Positions 12,131-23,909 are shown, counted from the stretch's first letter. The stretch is 64,000 nt of DNA from Anaeramoeba flamelloides (GCA_027625915.1 JANTQA010000057.1:9982001-10046000); one strand, 5' to 3'. Program-made: numbers and translations. The notes: a model not told the origin generated them from the letters alone.

Positions 12131-13770
12131 AAACGATTCTCTCTTTTTTTTTTTTCAATGAATCAGATCTTTTCTCAATTTCCCAGTAAAAAGGCTTGTC
12201 CCACAGAAAAAAAATATTTTTTGATAACTTTTCGTGCATTTTTTTGATTGTCTCTGGAAAAAATGATTTTGATCTAAAAATCGACAATTTATTTTTAATA
12301 AAAATCTGGGGATAAAACTTAACAAAACCACTTTATATAACATTTACAAGTGATTCAATATTTTTGAAAAAATAACTGATAACAAAACTTTTTTTAATTT
12401 TTATTTTTAGATTTTCAAATAAGGTCAAGAGGATTTTATTTAAAATTCTAATAATTTAGAATCAAAAAAAATCACACCTCCATTTATTTTTTAAAAAAAT
12501 GTTAATTATTACAATTATGGATTAATTGTCAATTTTCAATTTATCAAATAGCTATTAAAAATCAACTTGAATGGTTTTTTAAAGATTTTTGAATTGACAA
12601 TACCAAGTAACAAATTATTATATTAAAAGATAAACAATCTTATTTAAAACAAAAAATATAAAATAAGAATTAAAAAAAAAATATCTGTTATAATATTATC
12701 CTCGAGAATAATTATTTTTTTTTTTTTCAAAATCTTACTTCTTACTGTTTATTCAACCATTCATTTTTACACATTTATACTTTTAAAAAACAAATTAAAT
12801 GTTTGACTCTAAAAACAAAAATGTAATAAAACTTTCATTAAATATATTATAATTAATAATAATAAAACAACTTTTGAGAATTATTTTTTTACAATAATAA
12901 ATCTTTTTTTGATTAATATTTTGTATAAATACGAATTGTTCATTTTTATCATGTAAAAATTATTCTTTTGAAGAACTATTTGTCTTGGGGAAGTATTAGT
13001 TTGAATAAATATTTTATAGCCTTAATAACAATACCATTTTTAATGGTCGAAAAATCAATATTAAATTGTTTATTAAACTCATTTTTTAAAAAAAGAAGGA
13101 AAATATCAAAAGATAAAATCATCTGTTTATCAGAATCACTAAAATTTATTTCGTGATTTTTACCCTCATTATAATATTACCAGTATTATAAAGCCAAGTA
13201 TAACTTTTCTTTTAAGAAGTCGAAAAGGGTAAATAGAGAATACGTCAACAAAGTAAATAATAATAATAATATGATTTAAAAATAAAAAAAAAAATACTTT
13301 TAATCAAGAAAATAATAATAATAATATGATTAAAAAAGTTAAAAGATCAATTAAAAATATTAATGGAAAAAAGAAAACAATTTAGAAACAAAAAATTTGT
13401 CAAGAAAAAAACAAAAAAATAAAAAAACAATTGTTATTAAAAAAAAAAAAAAAACATTAAAGTTATTTGATGGTAAAATCAAATGAAAAACAATTAAAAC
13501 GTATGTTAGACCACTTTCAAAAAATTCAAAATTAAACATATTATTATTTGTGTTACCATTAATATTCATGTTATTGTTAGTTTTATAATTATGTATATTA
13601 TTATTATTATCAAATATAATAATAATAATTGTTATTGTTATTGTTATTGTTATTGTTATTGTTATTGTTATTGTTTTTATTAACTTCTAGTGAATGGTGT
13701 TTGTTAATACATTTATTTATCTGTTATTGTTTTTTAAATTTGATTTGGATCTTGCTTTTTCTTTTTCAAG
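12131..13770. other. AT-rich stretch with hexamer repeat
   Basis: No gene recognised. A (GTTATT)n hexanucleotide tract of about eight units lies at about 13628-13673. A 61-codon open frame at 12968-13156 starts at a TTG and has no motif; it could be an exon of the neighbouring unrecognised gene, but I cannot show a junction. Confidence 0.4.
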
Positions 13771-14798
13771 TTACCCATCTCAATTTCCAGTTACACAATA
13801 ATACTAGTAAGTAACTTATATGATCTTGTTTTTAAGTTACTCTTCCACTCTTTTTGATAAATAATTTTCGAAAAAGAAACTTGAAAAGTAATTATAATGG
13901 AATTTGACCAAGCTAAAAAATAAAAAAATAAAAAAAAAGGATAAATATCAATTTCTATTTCCTAATGAATACGATTAATTATCAGAGTGAGCATATTTTT
14001 TTATACAAATAAAAATGAGAAAAAAAGAGACTAAAATTTCTTTTATGATGAAAATCTTGATAATAACAATTACAAAAACCGAACAATTGTATTTACACAA
14101 AACATCTATCATCAGAAAATAATTAAAACAAAAATTTAGCCAGTATCTCCATCAAATGACAATTTAATCTATTTAATTGTTCAAATTCAAAATCAATATT
14201 TTGCAAAATTTGATAAAACTCAAAAATAAGAAAATTTCTGTGAAAAAAAACTTTAAAGTATTAACATATCCCAATAAAATATTCTAAAAATAAAAAGATC
14301 TTTTTTTTTTTGATGAATTGTTTTTTGTATTATGGGTCATGTGTATATTTATTAAACTAACCTTCTTCTTATTATTTATTTATTTATTTTTATTTATCAA
14401 CTCTTTAATTTTTCTATGAATGTATTTTAAATAGGCAATATTTCAATTATTCAATTACAGAAATTGAAAATCTAATAACGATCAATTCTAACAAAACACC
14501 AAATCTATTAAAAGCACATATATTATATTTAGATACTAATAAAAAACGCTATGAAGTAACACTCGAAATAGGCAACCATATAAGATTAAGTGAAGTCATT
14601 AAACCCAAATCGCATTCATTTTTAACAAAAAACACACCCCACAACGTTCCATTTCCACCAAATAAAGTAATCATTTTAAAACAAAACCTAAACTGGAAGA
14701 ATATTCAATGGCTTGACGAATGGATATTATTCGAAGATATTTTAATCGTACCACGGAATTTTTTTTTACTAAAAAGATCAGTTCCATTGAAAATATAA
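13771..14798 (+). CDS. Unrecognised gene, 3' two exons (partial)
   Basis: Two exons fit. Exon 13771-13806 follows CTTTTTCAAG and ends at a GTAAGT donor; exon 14461-14798 follows AATTATTCAATTACAG and ends in TAA. The join is in phase (one base plus two) and gives ...NFQLHNNTKIENLITIN..., running on for more than 100 residues with ordinary composition: KAHILYLDTNKKRYEVTLEI, then NWKNIQWLDEWILFEDI, then a basic hydrophobic end. No 5' exon or start codon is placed, so the gene is partial. A diverged echo of the IQWLDEWIL region reads IKWFDEWLL at about 26660-26710, so this may belong to a multicopy element. No function assigned. Confidence 0.4.
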
Positions 14799-16109
14799 CT
14801 ATTTATTTCTCAAAATATCTCGTAATAAACCGGAGTATATACGCATAAGCATATACATATATACACACAAACCTATAGAAATAGAAAAATTTAAATATCT
14901 TGATATAAAATCGAGTTATTTTAATGATAAATATTTTAATATTTATTTATTGATTTGTTTATCGATTTATTTATTTAACCAATTTGTTGATTTTTTTTTT
15001 TTTTGATAAATTATACAATTTTTTTAAGCTTTTTATATATTTTTATATAAAAATGATCGAATTTGAAAAAAATAATCAATTTTTCGAAATAAATTATTAT
15101 TATTTTGAATTTTTTTTTTTTACTAAAAATTTCTTTTTACTTACACTATTTGATAAGTGGATAGTATAAAAAGTACAATATATATATATACTTTTCAGTC
15201 AAAACTGAGAAATTGCAATTGGCGATTAGCTTCTGTTTAAAGTGTTTGGATGGGCATTAGAAGAAAATATTTATTTTTGGAAATTTCAAAATTTAAATCA
15301 TTTTTTCAGATTTTTAAAACACTTTTTTACATTTTCTTTTTTTCTATTTTTTATAAATATATAATTCCTTTTTTGTTGTAAGAACTATAGTTATTATGAA
15401 AAAACTTGTTATTAGAATGCTATTTATTTTTTTAAAATATAAACTTTTTCTTTGTGAAATTTTAAATGAAATAATTTTTGATAACTACAGATAAGAAAGA
15501 GATTAAAACTCTTCAAAGTTTAAGATTGTATTGTAGTTGCCGTGTAAAGATTTTGAGAATTCATTATATAATTAGGCAAAGTTTGACAATTTTCTGATCT
15601 TCTTATTTTCAAATTCTAATTGGGTGAATTAAGATGTATTTTACTAATAAATTCGTCTTTAAATAAGATATTTAAAGTTATTTAACAGTACTTGCAATTT
15701 TTTCGAGATGTTGTTTAATTTATAATAACTGGGATTTGCAAATGTCTCAATTTCAAACTAATTGAAGACATATTTTGGCCCAGGGAACCAAAAGAAATGT
15801 TCAATATAAACCAGAAAAAAAAAAGCTTGATTATTTAGAGAATGTTTGGAAATTGAATAAATTCTCTTTTTTTTATTGAGAACAATGTCTAAATACCTAC
15901 ATTATTTTTTTTAGAAAGGAGAAAAAAAAACAATATAGTTTACCAAAAAAAAAAAAAAATTGTTTACTCTGTTTTTTTTCAAGAGAAAAAAGAGAAAAGA
16001 TACCATTAATAAGAGGTTTTCAAAAGGAGATTAAAAATAAATTATCATTGTTAAAAAAGAATAATAAAAAAAAATATTTTTATTTAGAAATCAAATCAAG
16101 AAATTTTAG
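14799..16109. other. AT-rich intergenic stretch
   Basis: Poly-A/T tracts and a short (TA)n at about 15179-15191. No gene or repeat recognised. Confidence 0.45.
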
Positions 16110-16568
16110 AGGAATGTTCAAAATCCTTCATTGTCAAGAATACCAGGTACATGTAGGTTTTTAAGTTTGATCGTTTTCAAGAATTGGATGACAAACGGGA
16201 CATAATAGAGGAAATATATCTCATTGAAAGGATGGACGATCTAGTTTGTTTCTTGAAAAATTTAACCCAAGATTTTCTATCCTCCAATGATGAAAATGTC
16301 AAATTTAACTTTCATGTTTTCGTTAACTCCATTGGGAAAATAAGATCCTTTGAAGAACGGGTTATTCAAAATACCATTAAAAAACAACAAATTAATTGTT
16401 TGGATTAAATTTGTTTGGTTTGTTTTTTGTTTCAACGTGGTAGATCCGGAGTTCCATAAACAAAGAGCATCTCATATTGTTTCATTAGTTAACGAAGGAC
16501 ATTTTTATAATTCTTCGTTTTGGATCCCCTTTCCAACTCAAAATAATGAGATTGTTCTAGTGTGTTAA
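16110..16568 (+). CDS. Unrecognised three-exon gene or gene fragment
   Basis: Three segments join in phase: 16110-16146 (after AATTTTAG, donor GTACAT), 16182-16397 (after CGTTTTCAAG) and 16444-16568 (after CAACGTGGTAG, ending TAA). The product reads RNVQNPSLSRIPELDDKRD, EEIYLIERMDDLVCFLKNL, NFHVFVNSIGKIRSFEER, then PEFHKQRASHIVSLVNEG and SFWIPFPTQNN. Base composition is visibly less AT-rich than the flanks and the residues are well mixed, as in a real domain. No start codon is found upstream, so the 5' end is missing. The second intron would be only 46 bases, with a weak donor (GTTTGG). I recognise no family; it could be a captured or decayed gene piece. Confidence 0.35.
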
Positions 16569-16569
16569 G

Positions 16570-17675
16570 AGGATATTTAGGAGTTCGAAGAAAGACGATG
16601 GATATCATCTTATATCACTTCCAACAATATCATTTTTTTTTTTTGTTTCTTCCAGGCCAAACTCAGATTATAACAAGGAGTTTGTTTCCAAATCAAAACA
16701 ATAAACAAAGTTATTAAAAGAAGGAGAATATTTTTTAAACAATGATATTGATTTCTATTGGAAATGTCTACGATCGTGAATTGAAGATCAAAAGGAATCT
16801 TGTTATTTTTTTCCAATTGTGTACAGTTTCAATTACATTTTTTTAATTTTTAAGAAAATCTAATTATATTTTTAAATTTTATTCCAAATGGGTTTCAATA
16901 ATTTTTGATGTTTATTATACTACTTATTTCTTATTTATTCTTCAAGGGTAAATTATAAAAAATAATTGATATTTGAAAAAAATGTTAGATCAATTTGATA
17001 GAAAAAAAGTATAAATATCTAATTAACATGTTTATTTTATTTTAGTTATTTAATTGTTATTAAATTGTTTGAATAGGTGAGGAAAATTATATGAATATTT
17101 TCGAGGATTTTTCTTTTATATTTGATTTCAATTTTATTGAATATTGATTAAATAATTTTTATTGAAATTTTTGAGGAATATATCATTCAGATTATACTTG
17201 ATATAATTAAATAGAATTTAATTTAAATTGTATTGAATATTTAGTAAAATTTCAAACAAAAAAAAAAAAATAGTACATACAAATACACATGTTAAAAGCA
17301 TATAAACTGGTATTTAAAATTAAACTTCGTACTTTTTCTACTTCTTCTTTCAATAAAACATCTAATTTAGCATTCAATAGCGTTTATAAAAACCAACAAA
17401 AAATGAAGATTAACTAATTTCTGTTTTGAGAAATATTAGTATTTATGGATTGAATTTTTCTAATAATTTTCTTAATTTTTTCTTTTTTTCCGAGAAAAAA
17501 GTTTTTTTTTATTTGAACAAAAAAAAAATTAATTTTTTGTTTGAAGATGATTTAATGAAAATTTTGAAAGTAAATAAAATCTAAGTAAAGTAAAAATTAA
17601 ATTTAATATATCAAATTATTATTCAATTTGGATTAAACCCTAATTTGATCTATCAGTTATATCAAAAGATATTTA
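16570..17675. other. AT-rich intergenic stretch
   Basis: Nothing recognisable beyond homopolymer tracts and short chance frames. Confidence 0.45.
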
Positions 17676-18190
17676 AAAAATTAAATATCTTGGTTTTTGT
17701 TATGATAAATTTTCACATATAGTCTATAATTGAAAAAAATCAAAAGAGACATTTAATAGCTCTAAACAATTATTTAACAACAATTCTCTTAAAAATAACT
17801 TAAAAATTAGATTATTTAAATCTTTTATTTTAAGTAAATTAACATATGGATTAGAAATTATTTATTATGAAATAAAAAAGATAAATTATTTGAATTCTTG
17901 GATTAATTCATGTAATACTGAAATATGCAAAATAAAAGGAAATACCCCAGTTCTTATTTACGAATCATAATTTTGAATAGAATAGATAATAATTTCAATA
18001 AATAAAAAAAAATTTAAATTAAATATTAAATAAAATAATATTATCTCTTCCTTATTCAGAAAAATCAATAAAAAATAAACGAAGAAAAAATAAACAAATC
18101 AACTGGCATACAAAAGATTTAAAAGAAATAAAATTGAAATATATAAACTATTTTTCAAAAATTTTGACTCACTTTATAATGTTAATGGGA
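17676..18190 (+). mobile_element. Decayed LINE, region after the reverse transcriptase core
   Basis: Translation shows KYLGFCYDKFSH at about 17676. An open run of about 77 codons (about 17737-17970) follows, with KETFNSSKQLF, LKIRLFKSFILSKLTYGLEI and ending TPVLIYES then TAA. The KYLG motif and the S-x-I-L-S-x-L-T-Y-G-x-E pattern are characteristic of the thumb region of non-LTR reverse transcriptases. Further Lys-rich LINE-like sequence reaches about 18190. Catalytic palm motifs are absent, so only the 3' part survives and internal stops are present. The likely continuation is at 19440-19640 after later insertions. Confidence 0.6.
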
Positions 18191-18429
18191 GTTGTTTATA
18201 GGGTCTATTCCAGTATTCTTTACAAAAAATATTTATAAATTTTTGGATCAGAATCATTTTTTCTAATTTTGCAAATTTTAGTTTCTTTTTTCAAATTTTG
18301 GTTTTTGTTTTCTTTTTCTTTTTCTTTTTCTTTTTTTTGATTTCTTTATTTTCTTTTTTTTATTTTTTTTTTTTTAAAAAAGATCATGTGGAAAAAAATA
18401 GAGATCTTCGAAAAGACAAATAATCACTA

Positions 18430-18755
18430 AGAAAATTGAGACTATGTAAAGGCTTTGAAAATGGATTTAATTATTCATAAAAAATTTTGTTGTTCAACTT
18501 TTTTTCAGTGAAAGTTAAGTAATAAAAAATCCGTAATGCTCATTTCAAAAATTGTGACTCACTTTTTTTTAGTTTTTGGTTTTATTTTTTTTTTTTAATT
18601 TTTAATATATCAGGCTTTTATATATTTAGAATTACTTAAAAGAGAATTACAAATCAGATTTAGATATTATTGTTCTTGAATACTAAAGGATATTTTTTTT
18701 TTTTCAATTTATTTTTTCAGGTGAGTAACAATATTTGAAAAGGGGTTTAAGTACA
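18430..18755 (-). repeat. Rep-B MITE-like repeat, copy 2
   Basis: Inverted ends CATTTCAAAAATTGTGACTC (about 18541) and GTGAGTAACAATATTTGAAA (about 18721-18740). The flanking block at 18430-18540 matches, as reverse complement, the sequence after the right end of the 10571 and 35800 copies. A lone half-end (TTTTTCAAAAATTTTGACTC) sits at about 18154. The copy lies between the two pieces of the LINE. Confidence 0.6.
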
Positions 18756-18789
18756 CATATAATAAGTTGCTGAATTCTAAAAGTTGTAA

Positions 18790-19390
18790 GTGTACGGTTA
18801 GATTTTCCAAAATTTTATAAGAATGGAGTAAAATCTTCTATTTTACTCAATTCTTTTGAATTCTGGAAAAGTGCTGTTAGTTTTTTTTGAATTTTAGAAA
18901 ATTAAAAGAAAGTTTCGGAAAATTGTCATTAGATTTTTAAAATTAAAAAAAAGAGCCCTTAGGTTTTCTTGAGTTTTCTGTTTATTTGGAAAATCAATAT
19001 ATTTTACATAATAAACAGGAAACCTCAAGAAAATTGCCTTTAGCTTTTTTTTAATTAGAGAAATAAAAAGAAAATTTCAAAAATTTTATGTTTATTATAA
19101 AAAGTAAAAAAAAACCTAGAACACTTCACAAATAAAATAGAAAACCTCAAAAAAACCGAGAACACTTAAAATATAAAACACAAAACCTCAAGAAATGCCT
19201 AGTTAGGTTATCCATAATTTAAAAGAATTGAGTTAAATCTTTGAAATTATTCCTTTATATAGAATACTGGAAAATCACAGTTGGTTTTCTTTTAATTTCT
19301 ATAATTATCAAAAAAAGCTAGACACTTGACGGAACTCTACGGCGCTCTACAGCACTTTACCATACTCCACAAAAAAATTTTACAATAATT
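18790..19390 (-). repeat. Rep-C mosaic repeat, copy 1
   Basis: Contains a palindromic core at about 18803-18870 (AAGAATGGAGTAAAAT... with ...ATTTTACTCAATTCTT), repeated ACCTAGAACACTT and CCGAGAACACTT segments, and an end at 19328-19375 with CTCTACGGCGCTCTACAGC. That end is the reverse complement of the GAGTGCCGTAGAGTGCC tandem at 57722 and 49818. No coding capacity. It interrupts the LINE fragments on either side. Confidence 0.55.
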
Positions 19391-19439
19391 AAAAACCAAA
19401 AAATTTATTCAAAAACCTAAAGATATTTAAGTTATCACT

Positions 19440-19640
19440 CAAGTTCAACAATTCTAAAATTCAGATCGTTTACTAACTGCTTAAATAGATATTACTATGT
19501 AATCAATAAAAATTTAAATAAATTTTGTCTTTTATGTTTAAAATGTCAACAAAAGGAAATTATAAAAAATATTGATCAATTTTTTTCAAGGAATATCCCA
19601 CCTATGAAAAAAATAGATAAATATTTCATAACAAATTAAA
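19440..19640 (+). mobile_element. Probable 3' tail of the decayed LINE
   Basis: One frame reads NKFCLLCLKCQQKEIIKNID, then FFSRNIPPMKKIDKYFI. A CxxC-type cluster followed by Glu/Ile and a hydrophobic helix is the usual position of the zinc-knuckle-like motif after a LINE reverse transcriptase. Orientation matches the 17676-18190 fragment. The assignment is weaker than for that piece. Confidence 0.4.
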
Positions 19641-19739
19641 AAAAATAATCTTAATGAATTAATTTCAAATCAAGATAGTTCGAAATTATTTTTCATTAAT
19701 TAATAATCGTGAAATCAAGAATTTTACGTTTAAATTTCT

Positions 19740-19960
19740 AAAAGGGGATTTAAGTAAAGGTCAACTAGATTAATTTACACTTCTTCAATAATTAAGAAAA
19801 AAAATTTTGATTTTTTTGAGAAAAAATTATAAATTTGATCTTTCATTTTTAGAATTTGATTTTTTAATGATCGGACTTTATTAAACCAATGTCATATTTA
19901 CCCATTGTTTATAATCCCTTTCTATGCTCATTTAATGTCTAAGCTTTCTCGAAAAAAGAA
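19740..19960 (+). repeat. Rep-A, weak partial copy
   Basis: Short shared blocks (AATTTGATC..CATTTTTAGAAT, then ACTTTATTAAACCAATGTCAT) follow the same order as in 640-740 and in the complement of 30700-30790. Strongly diverged. Confidence 0.35.
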
Positions 19961-20588
19961 ACATGAATTGTTTTCCAAAATACAGGTTGAGCAAATCAGT
20001 ATGAGCTATTTTAGCATCAGAATAAAATTGGTATGAATTTTATTGGTTCATAATTAATTGATCTCGTGCCAAATAATATATTTTAAGATTTACTTGAGAG
20101 AAAGCAAAAATTCACAAAATTGTTTTGAAGATAAATGAATGTTTCAAATAAAAAGTAACAATTTTAAAAATTATAAAATTTACTTGTTCTTCTTTATTTT
20201 TAATATTTTTTTTGTTTTTGTTTTATCATTTGGTGATCTAAAGTGAGTTGAATTAGAAACCAAAGAAATCACTTCAGTTCACAGTACAAAAAATAAGATT
20301 TTGGAACATAAAATTTTCAATCATAATCATTTCTTTTCAAAAAATCTCAGAAATTCAAAATAAATTGTCGCTTCTTTTCCAAATAATTTCTTCAACAATT
20401 TGTTTCATACAAACTTGTGTGTTTTGAAATTTTTCTTGTCTTTTGGGTTTAATTCAGCACTTTGCACAAAACAAAAAAAAAATCCTAATAAAAATCTCAA
20501 AAGGGTTTCTGTAAGAAATTACTATGGGGCTTCTTTGGAGATCTCAATTAGAAAAATTTATTCTTGAAAATCCGATTTTTTAGAAGTT

Positions 20589-21086
20589 TCAATCCATGAT
20601 CTGTTTATTTTTTCTTTTTTCTTTTTTTTTATTTTTGTTTTTTTTCTTTTCTTTATTTTTTCTTTTTGGGCTATCTTGAAAGTTGTTTCCAAGACAGTTC
20701 AGTGATCTTGGTTGATTGAATTGATCTTTATATAACTTTTTTTTTTCATGATCAGTATCTCTTTTGATAAGGATCTCTTTTGGAATACATTCAACAAATT
20801 GGAAAAATTCTTCTGTAAATCTACTTTGTGAGACACAATTTTCGTTCATTTCTTGGATTTCATTTAAAAGAACTTTATTAAAATGAAGAAAAAAAATTCA
20901 GTGTTTTTTTTATAAAATTATTTCAATTGTTTTTTTATTTGAACAACAAGAAAGAAAAAATATGATCATACGTCTATTTGTTTCCATTTGTTGTTCGTGC
21001 TTGAGATTTTTTTGGTAATTTGAATAAACAAGTGCACCAGTTGACAATGCTAAAATACCTGTAAAAAGATTTGAAAAATAAGACAT
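20589..21086 (-). CDS. Small membrane-anchored protein, two exons, function unknown
   Basis: Exon 1 runs from ATG at 21086 to 20972 and exon 2 from 20851 to TAA at 20589. The 120-base intron starts GTATGA and ends AAATCCAAG; the join is in phase and gives 125 residues. Residues about 5-24 (SNLFTGILALSTGALVYSNY) form one plausible membrane segment right at the N-terminus. A charged region with ...KHEQQMETNRQMNENCV and FFQFVECIPKEILIKRD follows, and the tail from about residue 100 is almost all Lys/Asn/Glu/Arg. An AATAAA lies about 27 bases after the stop on this strand. The topology suggests a signal anchor with a cytosolic (or matrix) tail. I do not recognise a family. The clean splice supports a real gene. 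Confidence 0.6.
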
Positions 21087-21599
21087 TTTTGAAAAAATGA
21101 TTTTGTCATGAATTTTAAAAAGATTTTTTGATAGAGAATATTTTTGGTCTTCAATTTGTTACTTAATCTTCAAGTATTTGATAAAACCATTTTGGAAATC
21201 AAGAAATTATAGTTAAAATTTGACCAGATTTGGAAATGAATTAAGATAATTGTTTTTTTTAAAAAGCCAATAGGTTAAAGATTCAATTTTTTTTCATATT
21301 CTTCATTTCATCTTTCTTCTATTTCAGTGAGGTTTCTTAGATCACCTAAAGTTACCAACTTTATAAAAAACCCTCAAACAAATAAATAGAGAAAGCACAA
21401 TTCCCAATCTATTCTTTGAAAAAATCTGATTTTTGAAAAAGAAAAAAAGAGAAAGGATAAGGAAGAAAAAATTTGGGACAATGGTGTCTCGAAATAAGAG
21501 CATGGAAATAATTTAAAAACAAACCAATTATCAGAAACAAAATCTTAAATGAATTTGACATGAAAAAGAAAAATATTTAAAATAAAACAATTCAAAAAA

Positions 21600-22180
21600 A
21601 TAAAAAATACCTATAAAAAACAATAATAATGATTAAAAACCAAAAAAAATTAGTCAATGTAGTAAAAGTACAAATATTTAAATCGATATGTATTTACCAC
21701 CTATTTTTTGGATTAGTATTTTTTAATATAACCCAAAAAGATTTTGACTCTATTAATTTTTGGATAAATAGAAAGTGAATAAAAATTAAAAAAAAAAATC
21801 AACATTTTCCAATAATATTTTTCAAGACTGAATCAAAAATTGATCAAGTCAGAATTTCAATTTATAAAAGAATAAATAAACTCAAAAAGAAAATAAAAAT
21901 TCTTAATTTTGAACATACATCAAATATATCAAGTCATGTAGATCTGAAAAAATAGTATCATTTTACATATTTTTTCTAATATTTTTTCTTGTGAAAAATA
22001 ATAAGAAAATTTAGAGTTTTCAAAAAAAGAGACCAAAATATTAATTGGGAAAAATATAATTTAAAACTATTAGATGTAAATCTCAATCGATTTAGAGTAC
22101 AATTAAAGAAAAAATGGTTTTGGGTGGAAAGTTAAAGAATATATAAAAAAAACTTAAATATAATAATAATATAAATAAAC
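21600..22180 (+). mobile_element. Possible LINE-like decayed coding sequence
   Basis: Short coding-like runs in more than one frame (VRISIYKRINKLKKKIKIL; YNLKLLDVNLNRFRVQLKKK) resemble the basic linkers of the nearby LINE, but no diagnostic motif is present. Weak call. Confidence 0.2.
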
Positions 22181-22189
22181 AATTATGTT

Positions 22190-22450
22190 GTCAAGAGTAG
22201 GCAAGTGTCCCAGAGTACTGTATATTGTCCTTAAGTGCCATCAGGTTTCGTATTATGTTTTTGAGTCGACTATAATGCGGTTTTTTTCTTGAGATATTCT
22301 GAATTAGTTAAAAAAATTATGAAATAGTCCTAATAAATAGAAAAATCAAGAAAATATAAGGCATTTTTTTCTAATTCAAAAGAATTGAGAAAATTTTTGA
22401 TTTTAATCAATTCTTTTGAATTTTAAAAACATAGAATAAATGAAAAAAAA
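22190..22450 (+). repeat. Rep-C mosaic repeat, copy 2
   Basis: Starts with a degraded tandem (CAAGTGTCCCAGAGTACTG) and contains a palindrome at about 22375-22430: AATTCAAAAGAATTGAGAAA against TTAATCAATTCTTTTGAATT. These are the same two parts, in the same order, as at 49815-49965. Confidence 0.5.
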
Positions 22451-22972
22451 TAATTCCTCCATTCAAAATAAAAAACAAGAAAAAAAGTATTTTTTTTTTT
22501 ACAAATTGAATAAAAAAAACTTTAATAAATAAATCGGAAAGCTTTTAGTTTTAAATTTTCTAGTTGTTTTTTGTGAATTAAAAAGAATTTAAACTTTTTA
22601 TAAATATATTTGTATTTTTACAGCGAAAAATTTTTTGATCGATAATCCTTTGAAAATTTCTACAGAATGGAGCATTCAAAACCCTATTGGATTTTTTCTT
22701 TAAATAATTACCATATAATATAAAAGCAATAATAAAAAAAGAAATTTTGTAAAAAAAAAAAGAGAGTTAAAAAAAATTTCAACTATTGCCTTTCAAGCAA
22801 AAAATTCAAAAATGTAAAATAATTCACAAATCAGTTTTAATTGTAAAAAAACAGTAAATTTACCCCTTGTAAAATAGTTTTTAATGTCTTTTTTTGTTCA
22901 ATTTAAAACAAGAACAAATTCCAAATTTTATGTTTTTTATTATATTCAAAAAATAATTCAAAAAAGTACATA

Positions 22973-23909
22973 AAGGGACTAGTCTATATTAATTTTTTTT
23001 TTTGACCAATAACTAAATAAGGAATACTTATCTTGAAATATGTTTAAAATTGAAAATAGACAAGTTTTTTAAATGTTAGAACTTTTAGTTCTTGTTTTTT
23101 TAAAATTTTACAATTCTGCCAAAAAAAGTGACTTTTAAAAATTTTTTTTTGAAAAAATATCTTTAAAGGAATGAGAATTTTTTGATTAATTTTGGATTTA
23201 ATTATTTTCTCAAAAATATTATTTATTCTCATTTTGAAAAACGAAAAAATAATTTAAAACTGGTGAATATTTTCTCCTTCACTTCTGTTCATCCAACTTG
23301 ACTCTATAAAGAACTCAATTTGTTTTATCAATAATTACTTTTTTAAAAAATAGATCATATTCTTTTCTTTTATTTTTTAAACTCTGACAAATATTTTTGG
23401 GATGGTAATTTGGGAACACTTAAAAAAACTTCAAATTCAACAAAAAAAAAGAATGCAAACTGAAAAAGTAGATTCATGAAAAAAAAGAATGGTACAATAT
23501 AAAAAAATAAAATCTTTTATTAAGAGTAAAGCATATATTGTAATTTTTTTTCGAATCAAACTATGTTTTCAGGCAAATCCAAAAAAACCTTTTCAGGTTT
23601 ATTTTTCAAACTATTTTTTGTAGGTCTTCCACAAACATAACAAGGTTTTGCTTTCTTGCTCATATTTTTTTTTATTTTTTGTATTTTTGCTAAAAGTTGA
23701 AAAAAAGCAACTTTCAAAAAAGTGAAAAAATGCAAAAATTTTTTATTTCTATAAAAACAATAACTAAATTTAATGAATGTCATTTAGTAAGATTTCATTA
23801 ATATACTAAGAAGTTTTTCACTTTGATTTCAAATCAAAGTAATTGGCAAAAAAAATTCTAAATCTCTATTAAATTTACCTAAAAAAATTTAATATAGACT
23901 AGTCCTTTA
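22973..23909. mobile_element. Rep-D DNA transposon, long copy (0.94 kb)
   Basis: Terminal inverted repeats AAGGGACTAGTCTATATTAA and TTTAATATAGACTAGTCCTT bound about 940 bases. Subterminal blocks (TTTGACCAATAACTAAATAA on the left; AATTGGCAAAAAAAATTCTA on the right) are shared with two 180-base copies at 32531-32709 and 53193-53372. These therefore look like internally deleted derivatives of an element like this one. The interior holds only short frames, so this copy is not autonomous either. Superfamily not assigned. Confidence 0.7.
23556..23663 (-). CDS. 35-codon CxxC peptide inside the Rep-D element
   Basis: From ATG at 23663 to TGA at 23556: MSKKAKPCYVCGRPTK..., then a Lys-rich part ending KVFLDLPENIV. 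The CYVCG pair looks like half a zinc ribbon or zinc knuckle, and the patch is less AT-rich than the rest of the element. An AATAAA follows about 40 bases after the stop. It could be the first exon of a lost transposase or a captured host exon; the other two copies of the family lack it. The frame stays open upstream to 23783 but that part is Phe/Lys-rich and not convincing. Confidence 0.25.
   Translation of the reverse strand: MSKKAKPCYVCGRPTKNSLKNKPEKVFLDLPENIV

Noticed and set aside
13628-13673. Poly-Leu frame from the (GTTATT)n tract
   Set aside because: Translation of a simple repeat; not evidence of a gene.
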